A stretch of DNA of 64,000 nucleotides. Origin: Halosimplex halobium. GTDB lineage: Archaea > Halobacteriota > Halobacteria > Halobacteriales > Haloarculaceae. The notes beneath the pieces are model-generated. The model worked only from the letters and a program-made list of their open reading frames with translations, was not told the origin of the DNA and did no database searches. Both the position numbers and the translations under genes were made by a program. Positions 36,195 through 43,968 of the stretch are shown here, piece by piece. Within the stretch, counting starts at the first letter, position 1. The number at the start of each line of letters is the position of its first letter. The stretch covers positions 1-64,000 of the forward strand of contig NZ_JBLKNX010000014.1 in assembly GCF_051414055.1 (NCBI RefSeq). Direction: 5' to 3'.

Positions 36195-37370
36195 ATGACA
36201 GAGACCTTCTACGACCGCCTCGGCGTCGACGAGGACGCGACGACCGAGGAGATCGAGGACGCCTACCGGGCGGCCATCAAACGGGTCCACCCGGACGTGA
36301 GCGACGAGGTCGACGCGGGGGAGCGCACGAAACGGCTCAACAAGGCCAAGCGCGTGCTGACCGACGACGAGGAGCGCGCCAGGTACGACCGCGTCGGCCA
36401 CGCGGCCTACACCGGCGAGGGGGCGCCAGACGCCGGGTCGACGCGGACGGCCGCCGGGAGCGGCGAGGGCGAGTCGCGGCCGGGTTCCGACCCCCGAGCC
36501 GGGTCCGCGACATCGGGGCCGCGGTCGGGCGACTCCGGTTCAACCGGTACCGCAGGGTCGGGACGGGAGCGCAGTCGTCGTGGCGAAGCGGGGCGAACCT
36601 GGGGGAGCGGCGACAGCCAGCGCGGCGATCCGAATGGGAGTTCCGAGTCACCTGGACAGTCCACCGCGGGCGGGAGCACGTGGCGCGGGTCCCAGCAGCG
36701 CGGGCGACGACCGGGATCGGGACGGTCAACGGACGGGACCGATCGGCGGCGTCGCGACGGATCCCGTGGGAACACACGGGATAGCGGGCGCGAGACGAAC
36801 GCGGAAGCGTCGGACGGGACCACCCGCTCGACGGGCGGGTCGACGGGCCCGTCGTGGCAGTCGAGCGGTGGGGCCGCCGGCGGAGGCGGCGGTTCGACCG
36901 GGAGTTCACCCTCCGCGCAGCGCCAGGCGGCAGCGGGCGCGTCGGACGGTCCCAACGCCGACTGGTCGTGGAACGCGTGGGACGCCACAGGCGCCTGGGC
37001 GGTCCGCAACGGCCCCGACCGGAGCCGTCGGCTCCGGCTCAGCCGGCTGTTCCCGGTCGACCAGTCGGTCGTTCTCCTGGTGTCGACGTTCGTCTGCTAC
37101 CCGTTCTTCGTCGCGGCGACGCTGTACCCGGCGTTCCCGCTGGCCGCGCGGGTCGTCGTCGGCGTCTGTACGCTGCTCACCTTCGCCTACCTGCTGTCGA
37201 TCCCGGAGGCGGCGATCCTCGTGTTCGGCCTCTGGAGCGTGGTCGTGCCGATACTCCTGCTCGTGGTCCCCGCCCTCGGCGTCTTCTCGCTGGCCGGGGT
37301 TGTCGGCCTGACCGCGACGTGGGTCCCGCTCGGGATGGCGGTGCTGACGTTCACGCTCGTGCGGTCGTGA
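36195..37370 (+). CDS. membrane-anchored J-domain protein
   Basis: A 391-residue DnaJ-like co-chaperone. The N-terminal J-domain (TFYDRLGVDEDATTEEIEDA, with the HPD motif in VHPDVSD near residue 38) stimulates Hsp70 ATPase. Residues about 75-270 form a long Gly/Ser/Arg-rich disordered linker with no zinc-finger or substrate-binding repeats. Four hydrophobic helices occupy about 285-391 (SVVLLVSTFVCYPFFVAATL to the C-terminus), so the J-domain is tethered at the membrane. The architecture suggests recruiting DnaK to membrane substrates. The gene is divergent from ridA. Confidence 0.88.
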   Translation: MTETFYDRLGVDEDATTEEIEDAYRAAIKRVHPDVSDEVDAGERTKRLNKAKRVLTDDEERARYDRVGHAAYTGEGAPDAGSTRTAAGSGEGESRPGSDPRAGSATSGPRSGDSGSTGTAGSGRERSRRGEAGRTWGSGDSQRGDPNGSSESPGQSTAGGSTWRGSQQRGRRPGSGRSTDGTDRRRRDGSRGNTRDSGRETNAEASDGTTRSTGGSTGPSWQSSGGAAGGGGGSTGSSPSAQRQAAAGASDGPNADWSWNAWDATGAWAVRNGPDRSRRLRLSRLFPVDQSVVLLVSTFVCYPFFVAATLYPAFPLAARVVVGVCTLLTFAYLLSIPEAAILVFGLWSVVVPILLLVVPALGVFSLAGVVGLTATWVPLGMAVLTFTLVRS

Positions 37371-37379
37371 GCGACCGCC

Positions 37380-39182
37380 TCACGTGTCGCGAGCGACCCG
37401 CTCGCAGACCCGTTCGTGGAGCCGCTCGCGACGGTGGTGGCTCGCCTCGCCGTCGGTCCGCACCTCGATCACCTGCGTGCCGTCGCTGTCGAGCGACTCG
37501 CGGTAGGCCGCCGCGAAGTCGTCGATGTCGGTCGCGCGGCGGAACGCCAGCCCGTACAGGTCCGCCGACGGCTCGAAGTCGAGGCCGTGGGGCGTGACGA
37601 ACTGCTCGGTGAAGGGCGGGTCGAACTCCTCGATGGGAAGGATGTGGAAGATGCCGCCGCCGTCGTTGTTGATCAGGACGATCGTCGCGTCGACGCCGCA
37701 GCGGGCGACCGACAGCAGGCCGTTCATATCGTGGTAGTACGCCAGGTCGCCGGTGACGAGGACGAGCGGGTCGTCGGTGGCGCTCCCGGCGCCCAGCCCG
37801 GTGCTGGTGATCCCGTCGATGCCGCTGGCGCCGCGGTTGCCCAGCACCGTCAGGTCCGCGCTCCGCGGGCGGCCGAAGCGGTCGCAGTCCCGGACCGGCA
37901 TGCTGTTGGAGACGAACACGGTCGCTGGGTCCGGCGCGCCGGCGACGACTTCCGCGAGAACCGCCCCCTCGAACAGCCCGTCGTCGGCCGCCCCGTCGAC
38001 GAGACTCCAGTGGGCCGCCTCGGCGCGCTCGAACCGTCGGCGCCACCCCGTCGCGGTCCCTTCCGCGGTGTCGCCGCCCCTGGCATCGTCGTCAGCCGAC
38101 TGGTCGTCGATCCGCTCGGCCAGCGCAGCGGCGGTCGCACTGGGGTCGGCCTCGACGTAGTCGGTCGCGGTGAACTCCGCCTCGGGCCAGTCGCCGGCCG
38201 GGTCTACGACGACCTGCCGGGCGTCGGCGTCGCGCAGGAACCGCCGGAGCACCTTCGACGTGGGCGAGGCGCCGAACCGGAGAGCCATGTCGGGGTCGGG
38301 CCAGCCGTCGGCGTCGAGATACGAGTCGTAGCCGCCAGCGACGAGGCGGTCCTCGACCAGGGGTCCGTAGCGCAGCCCCGACAGCGGGTCGGCCAGCAGC
38401 GGGAAACCGGTGGCGTCGAGCAACTCACCGACCGCTTCCGGATCGCAGCGGCCGGGGTTCAGCGGGCCGGCCACCACGAGACCGCGGTCGGCCGACTCGA
38501 TGGCGTCGGCGATATCGCCCATCGTGGCGTCGTCGGGTTCGAGCCGCCCGACCGTCGTCCGGACGAACGGACCGTCCCGTCCCTCCACGGCCAGCGGCGC
38601 CTCGTCGGCCAGCGAATCCGGCACGTCTTCCGGTTCCGCCGTCGGTTCGAGCGGCTTGGCGACGGGCACGTTGAGGTGGACGGGTCCGGGATTGGCGCCG
38701 GTCGTCTTCGCGACGGCGCGGTCGGCGGCCACCCGCAGCGACCGGAGCCGCCGGGGTTCGGGCGCGGGTTCGGGCAGGGTCTTGTACCACCGGACGGCGT
38801 CGCCGTAGAGCTGCTCCTGGTCGACGGTCTGGTTGGCGCCGCTGTCGACCAGTTCGGCCGGGCGGTCGGCGGTGAGCACGAGCAGCGGGACCCGCGACTG
38901 GCTGGCCTCGATGACCGCGGGGTGGTAGTTGGCGGCGGCCGTCCCGGAGGTGCAGACGACGGCGGTCGGCTCGCCGGCCCGGCGACCGCGGCCGAGCGCG
39001 AAGAAGGCCGCCGACCGCTCGTCCAGCACGGAGTAGGTCTCGACGTCCTCGTGTTCGGCGAGCGCGACGGTCAGCGGCGTCGAGCGACTCCCCGGCGAGA
39101 CGACGGCGGCGGTGACGCCGCTCTTGGCGAGTTCGTCGACGAGCGTCCGGCCCCACAGCGTCGCGCGGTTCGGTGCAGTCAT
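37380..39182 (-). CDS. menD: SEPHCHC synthase (MenD)
   Basis: MenD is a thiamine-diphosphate enzyme that adds succinic semialdehyde (from 2-oxoglutarate) to isochorismate. The 600-residue protein has the family start LWGRTLVDELAKSGVTAAVV and SPGSRSTPL, the active-site ELDERSAAFFALG-type segment (SVLDERSAAFFALGRG), GTAAANYHPAVIEA, and the ThDP-binding GDLAYYHDMNGLLS with the following INNDGGGIF. Its ATG overlaps the menF stop as ATGA at 39179-39182, so it is coupled downstream of the isochorismate synthase gene. Confidence 0.94.
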   Translation of the reverse strand: MTAPNRATLWGRTLVDELAKSGVTAAVVSPGSRSTPLTVALAEHEDVETYSVLDERSAAFFALGRGRRAGEPTAVVCTSGTAAANYHPAVIEASQSRVPLLVLTADRPAELVDSGANQTVDQEQLYGDAVRWYKTLPEPAPEPRRLRSLRVAADRAVAKTTGANPGPVHLNVPVAKPLEPTAEPEDVPDSLADEAPLAVEGRDGPFVRTTVGRLEPDDATMGDIADAIESADRGLVVAGPLNPGRCDPEAVGELLDATGFPLLADPLSGLRYGPLVEDRLVAGGYDSYLDADGWPDPDMALRFGASPTSKVLRRFLRDADARQVVVDPAGDWPEAEFTATDYVEADPSATAAALAERIDDQSADDDARGGDTAEGTATGWRRRFERAEAAHWSLVDGAADDGLFEGAVLAEVVAGAPDPATVFVSNSMPVRDCDRFGRPRSADLTVLGNRGASGIDGITSTGLGAGSATDDPLVLVTGDLAYYHDMNGLLSVARCGVDATIVLINNDGGGIFHILPIEEFDPPFTEQFVTPHGLDFEPSADLYGLAFRRATDIDDFAAAYRESLDSDGTQVIEVRTDGEASHHRRERLHERVCERVARDT

Positions 39183-40525
39183 TCGAGCGCGTCGAGCACC
39201 GGGCGGTACTTCAGCTGTACCTCGTCCCACTCGCGGTCGGGGTCGCTGTCGCCGACGATTCCGTTGCCGGCGAACAGCGTCGCCCGCCGGCCGGTCGCGA
39301 CCGCCGAGCGGATGGCGACCGCGAACGTGCCGTCGCCCTCGGCGTCGAACCAGCCGACCGGCGAGGCGTACCAGCCGCGGTCGAACGCCTCTGTCTCCTT
39401 GATCGTCTCCAGTGCCTCGTCGGGCGGGAGCCCGCCGACGGCCGGTGTCGGGTGCAGCGCCTCGACCAGCGAGAGGACGTGGTCGTCCTCGGCGAGTTCG
39501 GCCGTCACCGGCGTCTGGAGGTGCTGGACCGTCGCGAGCCGGCGCACCGTCCGGTCGCCCGTCGAGATCGACGTGGCGTAGGGGTCCAGTTGCGTCTTGA
39601 TCGCCTCGACGACCAGGTCGTGCTCGTGGCTGTCCTTCTCGCTGTCCTGCAGTTCGCTGGCGAGCCACTCGTCCTCCTCAGGGGTGTCGCCCCGCCCGGT
39701 CGAACCGGCCAGCGCTTCGGTCCTGACGGTCCGACCGTCCCTGGTGATCAGCCGCTCGGGCGTCGCGCCGAAGAACTGGCCGCCGCCCTCGGGCGCGACG
39801 AGGAAGCGGAAACAGTCGGGGTAGGTCGCCGAGAGCCGTTCGTACACCCCGGGGATCGACAGCTCGTCGCGCAGGTCGACGGTCAGCGCCCCCGCGAGGA
39901 CGACCTTCCGGAGCGTTCCGCGACGGATGCGCTCGACGGCCGCCTCGACCTGCCGGCGCCAGCCGGCGTCGTCCGGCGTGAACGTGCGGCGCTCGATACC
40001 GGGGCCGGATTCGGGGGGCGTGCCGTCGAGTGCCTCGACCCGGTCGGTCCACTCCTCGAGTCGCGCCTCGGCCTCGGCGGCCGCCGACGGCCCGGTGGCG
40101 GTCGCGACCACCCAGGTCGAGTCCTCGTCGGTCCGGACGACCTGGACGGCCGGGAGCACGAACTGCGCGTCGGGGAAGCCGTCCCACGGCGAGTCCCCGG
40201 CGTCCTTGTCCCCCTCGTGGAACGCGAAGCCGCCGAACAGGCGGGGCCGCGCGGCCCGGGGCAGCTCGGAGGCGACGGTGCGGCCGGCGAACAGCGACTC
40301 GCCGGCCCGGCGGACGCGGTCGAACCGGTCGGGGCCGTCGGCCGTGATCGTCGCCGCAGACCCGCCGGCGGCGACCCGCTGGCCGTCCTCCGACCAGGCG
40401 ACCGTCGGTCGCGGGAGTTCGCCCAGCACGGTGCCGACCGCGACGCCCGCCACCTCGCGCCCGCGCGTCGCGATGGTCGTCTCGTCGGGTTCGACCGACG
40501 ACTCGTCACCACGGGGAAGTTCCAT
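39179..40525 (-). CDS. menF: isochorismate synthase
   Basis: MenF converts chorismate to isochorismate, the first committed step of menaquinone synthesis. The 448-residue protein has a chorismate-binding C-terminal domain with LRKVVLAGALTVDL, PERLITRDGRTVRTEALAGS, ELAEDDHVLSLVEALHPTPA and VGWFDAEGDGTFAVAIRSA. The HPTPAVGG and GDGTFAVAIR signatures distinguish it from anthranilate synthase. It starts at the ATG of MELPRGDESS and leads the menF-menD pair. Confidence 0.93.
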   Translation of the reverse strand: MELPRGDESSVEPDETTIATRGREVAGVAVGTVLGELPRPTVAWSEDGQRVAAGGSAATITADGPDRFDRVRRAGESLFAGRTVASELPRAARPRLFGGFAFHEGDKDAGDSPWDGFPDAQFVLPAVQVVRTDEDSTWVVATATGPSAAAEAEARLEEWTDRVEALDGTPPESGPGIERRTFTPDDAGWRRQVEAAVERIRRGTLRKVVLAGALTVDLRDELSIPGVYERLSATYPDCFRFLVAPEGGGQFFGATPERLITRDGRTVRTEALAGSTGRGDTPEEDEWLASELQDSEKDSHEHDLVVEAIKTQLDPYATSISTGDRTVRRLATVQHLQTPVTAELAEDDHVLSLVEALHPTPAVGGLPPDEALETIKETEAFDRGWYASPVGWFDAEGDGTFAVAIRSAVATGRRATLFAGNGIVGDSDPDREWDEVQLKYRPVLDALE

Positions 40526-40696
40526 CTCCAGGCGCTTAGGACCGTACGCCTTTCAGCCTAACTACTTCGGACCGACCACCGGGCCCCGCCCGACCGCCGC
40601 TCTCCCCCGGTCGCGTCGGTGCTCCGTCGGGCCCCCGACCGGGTCGCCCCGATTCGACCGCTGTGCCGTGATCGATTCGGCTATCACCCCCGCCAA

Positions 40697-40705
40697 GCTT
40701 AAATA
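40697..40705 (+). promoter_or_regulatory. TATA-like box of the RHH gene
   Basis: The sequence GCTTAAATA is 30-38 nt before the ATG at 40735, the right range for an archaeal TATA box giving a start of transcription a few bases before the start codon. Confidence 0.6.
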
Positions 40706-40734
40706 CCCCCTTCCCGAACCAACGGAACGATCCG

Positions 40735-40956
40735 ATGCCCAAGGTAGACCTCACGATCCCCGAACACCTCGAGATGCGCATCGCTCAGCTCGTCGAGCAG
40801 GGCGAGTTCCTCAACCGGGAGGAAGCCATCGAGGACCTGCTCTCGACGGGGATCAAGGCGTACAAGACGAGCGGCCCGAAGGACGACGACGACGAGGCGG
40901 GGAGCGGCTACGAGGACGACGGCATGATGGGCCACGAGGACGAGTACGTTTTCTGA
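40735..40956 (+). CDS. ribbon-helix-helix protein (CopG-like)
   Basis: A 73-residue haloarchaeal DNA-binding protein. Residues 1-45 form a ribbon-helix-helix (MPKVDLTIPEHLEMRIAQLV, NREEAIEDLLSTGIKAY), in which the first strand of a dimer enters the DNA major groove. The C-terminal 28 residues are acidic and probably disordered (DDDDEAGSGYEDDGMMGHED). It resembles DUF7120-type proteins, from memory. It is divergent from menF and may regulate nearby genes. Confidence 0.8.
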   Translation: MPKVDLTIPEHLEMRIAQLVEQGEFLNREEAIEDLLSTGIKAYKTSGPKDDDDEAGSGYEDDGMMGHEDEYVF

Positions 40957-40992
40957 CCCCGGCGATTCGCGTGTGACCCTCTGACGGACAAT

Positions 40993-41000
40993 CGTTAAAC
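40993..41000 (+). promoter_or_regulatory. TATA-like box of the UPF0058 gene
   Basis: CGTTAAAC about 27 nt before the ATG at 41024 fits a TATA box for a leaderless transcript. Confidence 0.6.
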
Positions 41001-41023
41001 GGGCGGTTCACATAGGGACGCCC

Positions 41024-41302
41024 ATGCACAAGGACGAACTCCTCGAACTCCACGCGCAGATGCTCACGATCAAGGACTACTTCGCCGGGCTCGAAGACGT
41101 CGACGAGACGCTGTTCGACGCCTACGAGGAGCTCGACGTGACTCCCGAGGACGTCCACAAGTCCAAGAGCGAGCACAAACACGCCGTGTTCGTCCTCGGC
41201 AACGCCCTCGCGACCGCCATGAGCGAGGACGAGTTCTCCGACGCCGGCCGCGTCGGCAAGCGCATGAAGGAACTCGCCGAGGACGCCGAGAAGAAACTGT
41301 AG
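41024..41302 (+). CDS. UPF0058 family protein
   Basis: A 92-residue, almost entirely helical protein of the UPF0058 family, widespread in Euryarchaeota. Signature segments are MHKDELLELHAQMLTIKDYF, VDETLFDAYEELDVTPEDVH and KSKSEHKHAVFVLGNALATA. Members form helical bundles and no enzymatic activity is known. A TATA-like box about 27 nt upstream of the ATG indicates a leaderless mRNA independent of the neighbouring ribbon-helix-helix gene. Confidence 0.9.
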   Translation: MHKDELLELHAQMLTIKDYFAGLEDVDETLFDAYEELDVTPEDVHKSKSEHKHAVFVLGNALATAMSEDEFSDAGRVGKRMKELAEDAEKKL

Positions 41303-41427
41303 TCGGCCCGCCGCCCGGCCGATCGCCCGGAGTTCGTCGCCGGTACCGGACCGCCGCCACCGATACCGGATTCTCTCGCCATCACCCCGCCCAGAGCCTT
41401 CTTCACGCCGCCGGTCGGACGGCCGGC

Positions 41428-42219
41428 ATGGACCTCTCGGAGTTCGACCGCGAGCGTGACGCGCTCGCCGTCTCGCTCGACGACCGCGGCCACCTCGCGG
41501 TCACGATCGACCGGCCGGACAGCCTGAACGCCATCGACGACGCCGTCCGCGAGGGCGTCGTCGACCTCCTGCGCTCGGTCGATACGGAGCGCGTCCGCTG
41601 TGTCACCTTCGCGGGCGCCGGCGACCGGGCGTTCAGCGCCGGCGCCGACGTCGACAGCGTCGCCGACCGGACGCCCGCCGAAGCGATGGACGTGACGCCG
41701 ATGTACGAGGTGGTCGCCGACTTCCCCCGTCCGACGCTCGCCGCGATCCGGGGGTACTGTCTCGGCGGCGGCCACGAACTCGCGCTCGCCTGCGACATGC
41801 GCGTCGCCGGGACCGACGCCGAGTTCGGCTTCCCGGAGATCGGCCTCGGGCTCGTCCCGGGCGGCGGCGGCACCCAGCGACTCGTCCGCCTCGTCGGCGA
41901 GGGCCGCGCGAAGGAACTGGTCTTCCGCGGCAACCGCATCGACGCCGAGCGGGCGGCCGACTGGGGGCTCGTCAACCGCGCGGTTCCGCCCGAGGAACTC
42001 GACGAGGTCGTCGAGTCGTACGTCGACGACCTCGTGACCGGGCCGCCGCTGGCGCTGAAGGCCGCCAAGCGCGTGGTCGACGCCGCCGAGGACAGCAGCC
42101 TCGCGGCGGGGATGGCCATGGAGAGCCAGGCGTTCGGCTTCCTGACCACGACCGATGACTTCGCGGAGGGCCGGGCGGCCTTCCGTGAGGACCGCGAGCC
42201 CGAGTTCGAGGGCGAATGA
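41428..42219 (+). CDS. enoyl-CoA hydratase/isomerase family protein
   Basis: A 263-residue crotonase-fold enzyme. The conserved stretches are DRPDSLNAIDDAVREGVVDL, FSAGADVDSVADRTPAEA (oxyanion hole), AIRGYCLGGGHELALACDM (second oxyanion region), and FGFPEIGLGLVPGGGGTQRL with the second catalytic glutamate in the first half, as in hydratases. It probably hydrates trans-2-enoyl-CoA in fatty-acid or PHA-related beta-oxidation. It converges on a disrupted membrane gene whose reading frame ends 5 bp away. Confidence 0.9.
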   Translation: MDLSEFDRERDALAVSLDDRGHLAVTIDRPDSLNAIDDAVREGVVDLLRSVDTERVRCVTFAGAGDRAFSAGADVDSVADRTPAEAMDVTPMYEVVADFPRPTLAAIRGYCLGGGHELALACDMRVAGTDAEFGFPEIGLGLVPGGGGTQRLVRLVGEGRAKELVFRGNRIDAERAADWGLVNRAVPPEELDEVVESYVDDLVTGPPLALKAAKRVVDAAEDSSLAAGMAMESQAFGFLTTTDDFAEGRAAFREDREPEFEGE

Positions 42220-42223
42220 GCGG

Positions 42224-42670
42224 CTACCGCTCCGCCCGTCGCTTGGGCCCCGGCGTCCACGTGAGTCGGCCGAGCGCGCGCCGGCATCGCCGGGCGGTCC
42301 CGGCGGCGCCCCACCGGAGCGCCAGGACGTACGCACAGGCGAGGCCGACCGCGTCGACCAGAACGAAGTACGCCTAGCTGTCGACGGTCAGCGCCAGCGG
42401 GACCACCAGCGGAATGCGGGCCGCCACGAACGCCACGGAAAACCCGACCGACTCGACTGGTCCCGGTCGGCTGCCGGTGATCTCCACGGCCGCCATCGCA
42501 ACCGCACCGAGGACGAGCGGCGCCTCCAGCGCCGTCAGCGCGGGTCGCCAGTCCACCAGCCAGAGCGCTTCGGTCATCGCGCTACCCACGTGGGTCCCGA
42601 CGAAGAGATAGGCGACCAGGAGCCCGCCGAAGTCCAGCGCTCCGCCGAGGAGCCACCGCTCGTAGTCCAT
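42224..42670 (-). pseudogene. membrane protein gene interrupted by an in-frame TAG
   Basis: The ATG at 42668-42670 opens a frame of 98 codons ending in TAG (complement of 42374-42376). The same frame continues without a frameshift for another 49 codons to a second TAG at 42224-42226. The full product would be about 148 residues with four membrane helices: three before the stop (LLGGALDFGGLLVAYLF, ALEAPLVLGAVAMAAVEI, SVGFSVAFVAARIPLVV) and one after (AYFVLVDAVGLACAYVLALR), then a basic tail. A sense codon mutated to amber, a sequencing error or stop-codon readthrough would all fit. I do not recognise the family. Confidence 0.7.
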
Positions 42671-42800
42671 CGGAGCGGACTGGTCGCCGGGACGGTGTAA
42701 GTTTTGTCTCTTCGACAGGACCCGGGGCGGCCGGCGGGATACGACCCCGAGGGGGCGATAGAACTGGGCGCGAACGAAGCGTTCGTGTCGGCGACCGAAC

Positions 42801-42808
42801 CTTTAACC
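42801..42808 (+). promoter_or_regulatory. TATA-like box of the 49-residue gene
   Basis: CTTTAACC is centred 27 nt before the ATG at 42831, consistent with transcription starting at the start codon. Confidence 0.6.
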
Positions 42809-42830
42809 GAGCGTAGCCGGAACCTGAACC

Positions 42831-42980
42831 ATGCAGGGTCCCCAAGACGGCGACAATCCCGCCGCCTACTCTCCCGATACTGGCAGTGCCGACAACCCGT
42901 TCGAGTCCGACGCGTCGGCGCTGCAGATACTCCTCGTCGCCGCGCTTCTGGGTTTCCTCTTCGTCTACTTCGTCCTCTGA
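42831..42980 (+). CDS. 49-residue tail-anchored membrane protein
   Basis: A short gene with a TATA box at -27 and an uninterrupted frame ending TGA at 42978-42980. The product has a polar acidic head (MQGPQDGDNPAAYSPDTGSA) and a single C-terminal hydrophobic helix (LLVAALLGFLFVYFVL), a tail-anchor layout. It is followed by the palindromic repeat region, not by another gene. No family is recognised, and its expression is supported only by the promoter and codon use. Confidence 0.6.
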   Translation: MQGPQDGDNPAAYSPDTGSADNPFESDASALQILLVAALLGFLFVYFVL

Positions 42981-43062
42981 GGTGTGGGAGGAACGCGGTT
43001 CTCGAACTGATCCGACGGCCCACCAGGGGGGAAGTCTCCGTCGAGCGAAGCGAGACGGTTCA

Positions 43063-43225
43063 CCGGACGCGAGGGAGCGGAGCGACCGAGTCGTCCGGCA
43101 GTCTCGTGAGGGTAGCGAACGAGACCTCGTCAGAGCTTGCTCTGACGGTGGTTTCCCCCACGTTTTTGCAGCGGAGGATTCCCGCAGCGCGCCGAAGGCG
43201 CGCGAGGAACTCTCCGCTGCAAAAA
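43063..43225. repeat. two-hairpin palindromic element, copy 2, with inserts
   Basis: The same element as at 34580-34692: hairpin A at 43063-43098 and hairpin C at 43163-43225, both of the same lengths (36 and 63 nt) as copy 1. The spacer is longer (64 nt) and holds two more hairpins, one with 7-bp arms GTCTCGT/ACGAGAC (43101-43125) and one with 9-bp arms CGTCAGAGC/GCTCTGACG (43128-43147). Hairpin C lies 6 nt before a duplicated tRNA 3'-end fragment. The preceding 43034-43058 also forms a small hairpin. Confidence 0.8.
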
Positions 43226-43231
43226 GTGGTA

Positions 43232-43253
43232 CGGGCGTGGCGGGATTCGAACC
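43232..43253 (-). repeat. 22-bp copy of the tRNA-Arg 3' end
   Basis: This stretch is identical to 43349-43370, the acceptor 3' strand and T-arm of the tRNA-Arg gene including the discriminator position, on the same strand and 117 bp downstream of it. Identity stops abruptly after 22 bp. A third, diverged T-arm-like piece lies at about 43287-43312. The layout resembles attachment-site duplication by a tRNA-targeting integrase, but no integrase is present. Confidence 0.75.
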
Positions 43254-43348
43254 GGAGCCAGACGTGCTCGCTCGTTGCACTCGCTGCGCGCGACTGGCAG
43301 GGTTCGAACTCCGGGCCCGCTCGCTCCTCACGTCCGTTCGTCGCAGAG

Positions 43349-43421
43349 CGGGCGTGGCGGGATTCGAACCCGCGATCGAGGGGTTAGGAACCCCTCGCCC
43401 TGTCCCCTAGGCCACACGCCC
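43349..43421 (-). tRNA. tRNA-Arg (anticodon CCU)
   Basis: The minus strand folds into a cloverleaf. The acceptor stem pairs GGGCGTG (43421-43415) with CACGCCC (43356-43350), followed by discriminator G at 43349. The D-arm contains CTAGGGG. The anticodon arm is AGGGG-TTCCTAA-CCCCT, with CCT at the anticodon, which reads AGG (Arg). The T-arm is GCGGG-TTCGAAT-CCCGC. The 73-nt length is normal; CCA is not encoded. No intron is seen. Confidence 0.95.
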
Positions 43422-43497
43422 TACCGGGGACAGCGGGCGCCGGGAGAAAGAACCTTGCTGTTGCTCACCGGCAGCGAGAGCGGGGAGAACGGAACCG

Positions 43498-43818
43498 TCA
43501 GTTGCTCGACGACGACGAGTCCGAGGAGTCGATGGCGCCCTCGGTCTCGCGCTCGGCCTCGGTCTTGAGGATCTCGCCGTCCTCGTCGACGATGTTTCCG
43601 TCGTCGTCGATGGTCGCGCCCTCTTTCATCTCCTCGAGCTCCTGCTCGACCTGCTCGCGACCCTTCTGGAACTCGCCCATGGCCTGGCCGGTCGACCGCG
43701 CGAGCTTCGGGATCTTGTTGGCACCGAACAGCAACACGGCGATCAACAGGATCACGATCAGTTCCGTCCCGCCCGGCATGCCCCCGACGGGGAACAGGGG
43801 GATGAGTGTATCCATCAT
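43498..43818 (-). CDS. tatA: TatA-type twin-arginine translocase subunit
   Basis: A 106-residue TatA/TatE component of the Tat export system, the main route for folded proteins in haloarchaea. A short N-terminus (LIPLFPVGGMPGG) precedes one membrane helix (TELIVILLIAVLLFG), then the amphipathic helix NKIPKLARSTGQAMGEFQKG and an acidic tail. Two adjacent ATGs at 43818 and 43815 are possible starts. A TTATAA box at 43844-43852 (minus strand) is about 30 nt upstream, fitting a leaderless start. Confidence 0.93.
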   Translation of the reverse strand: MMDTLIPLFPVGGMPGGTELIVILLIAVLLFGANKIPKLARSTGQAMGEFQKGREQVEQELEEMKEGATIDDDGNIVDEDGEILKTEAERETEGAIDSSDSSSSSN

Positions 43819-43968
43819 CTCTACCCGACGCTTACTCGACGCCAATTATAACCTTTTTGCTGTATATCACCCCGCTACAACCCCGTTTCATCAATCTTTC
43901 GGGGACGGGGATCCGGCCGACCCCGCCGGTGTCCCAACACCCTTCCCGCGCGAGGCGAACCGACCGGT

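Noticed and set aside
43287..43312. Second complete tRNA gene next to tRNA-Arg
   Set aside because: The GGGTTCGAACTCC piece looks like a T-arm, but the stem does not pair and no acceptor, D or anticodon arm is present.
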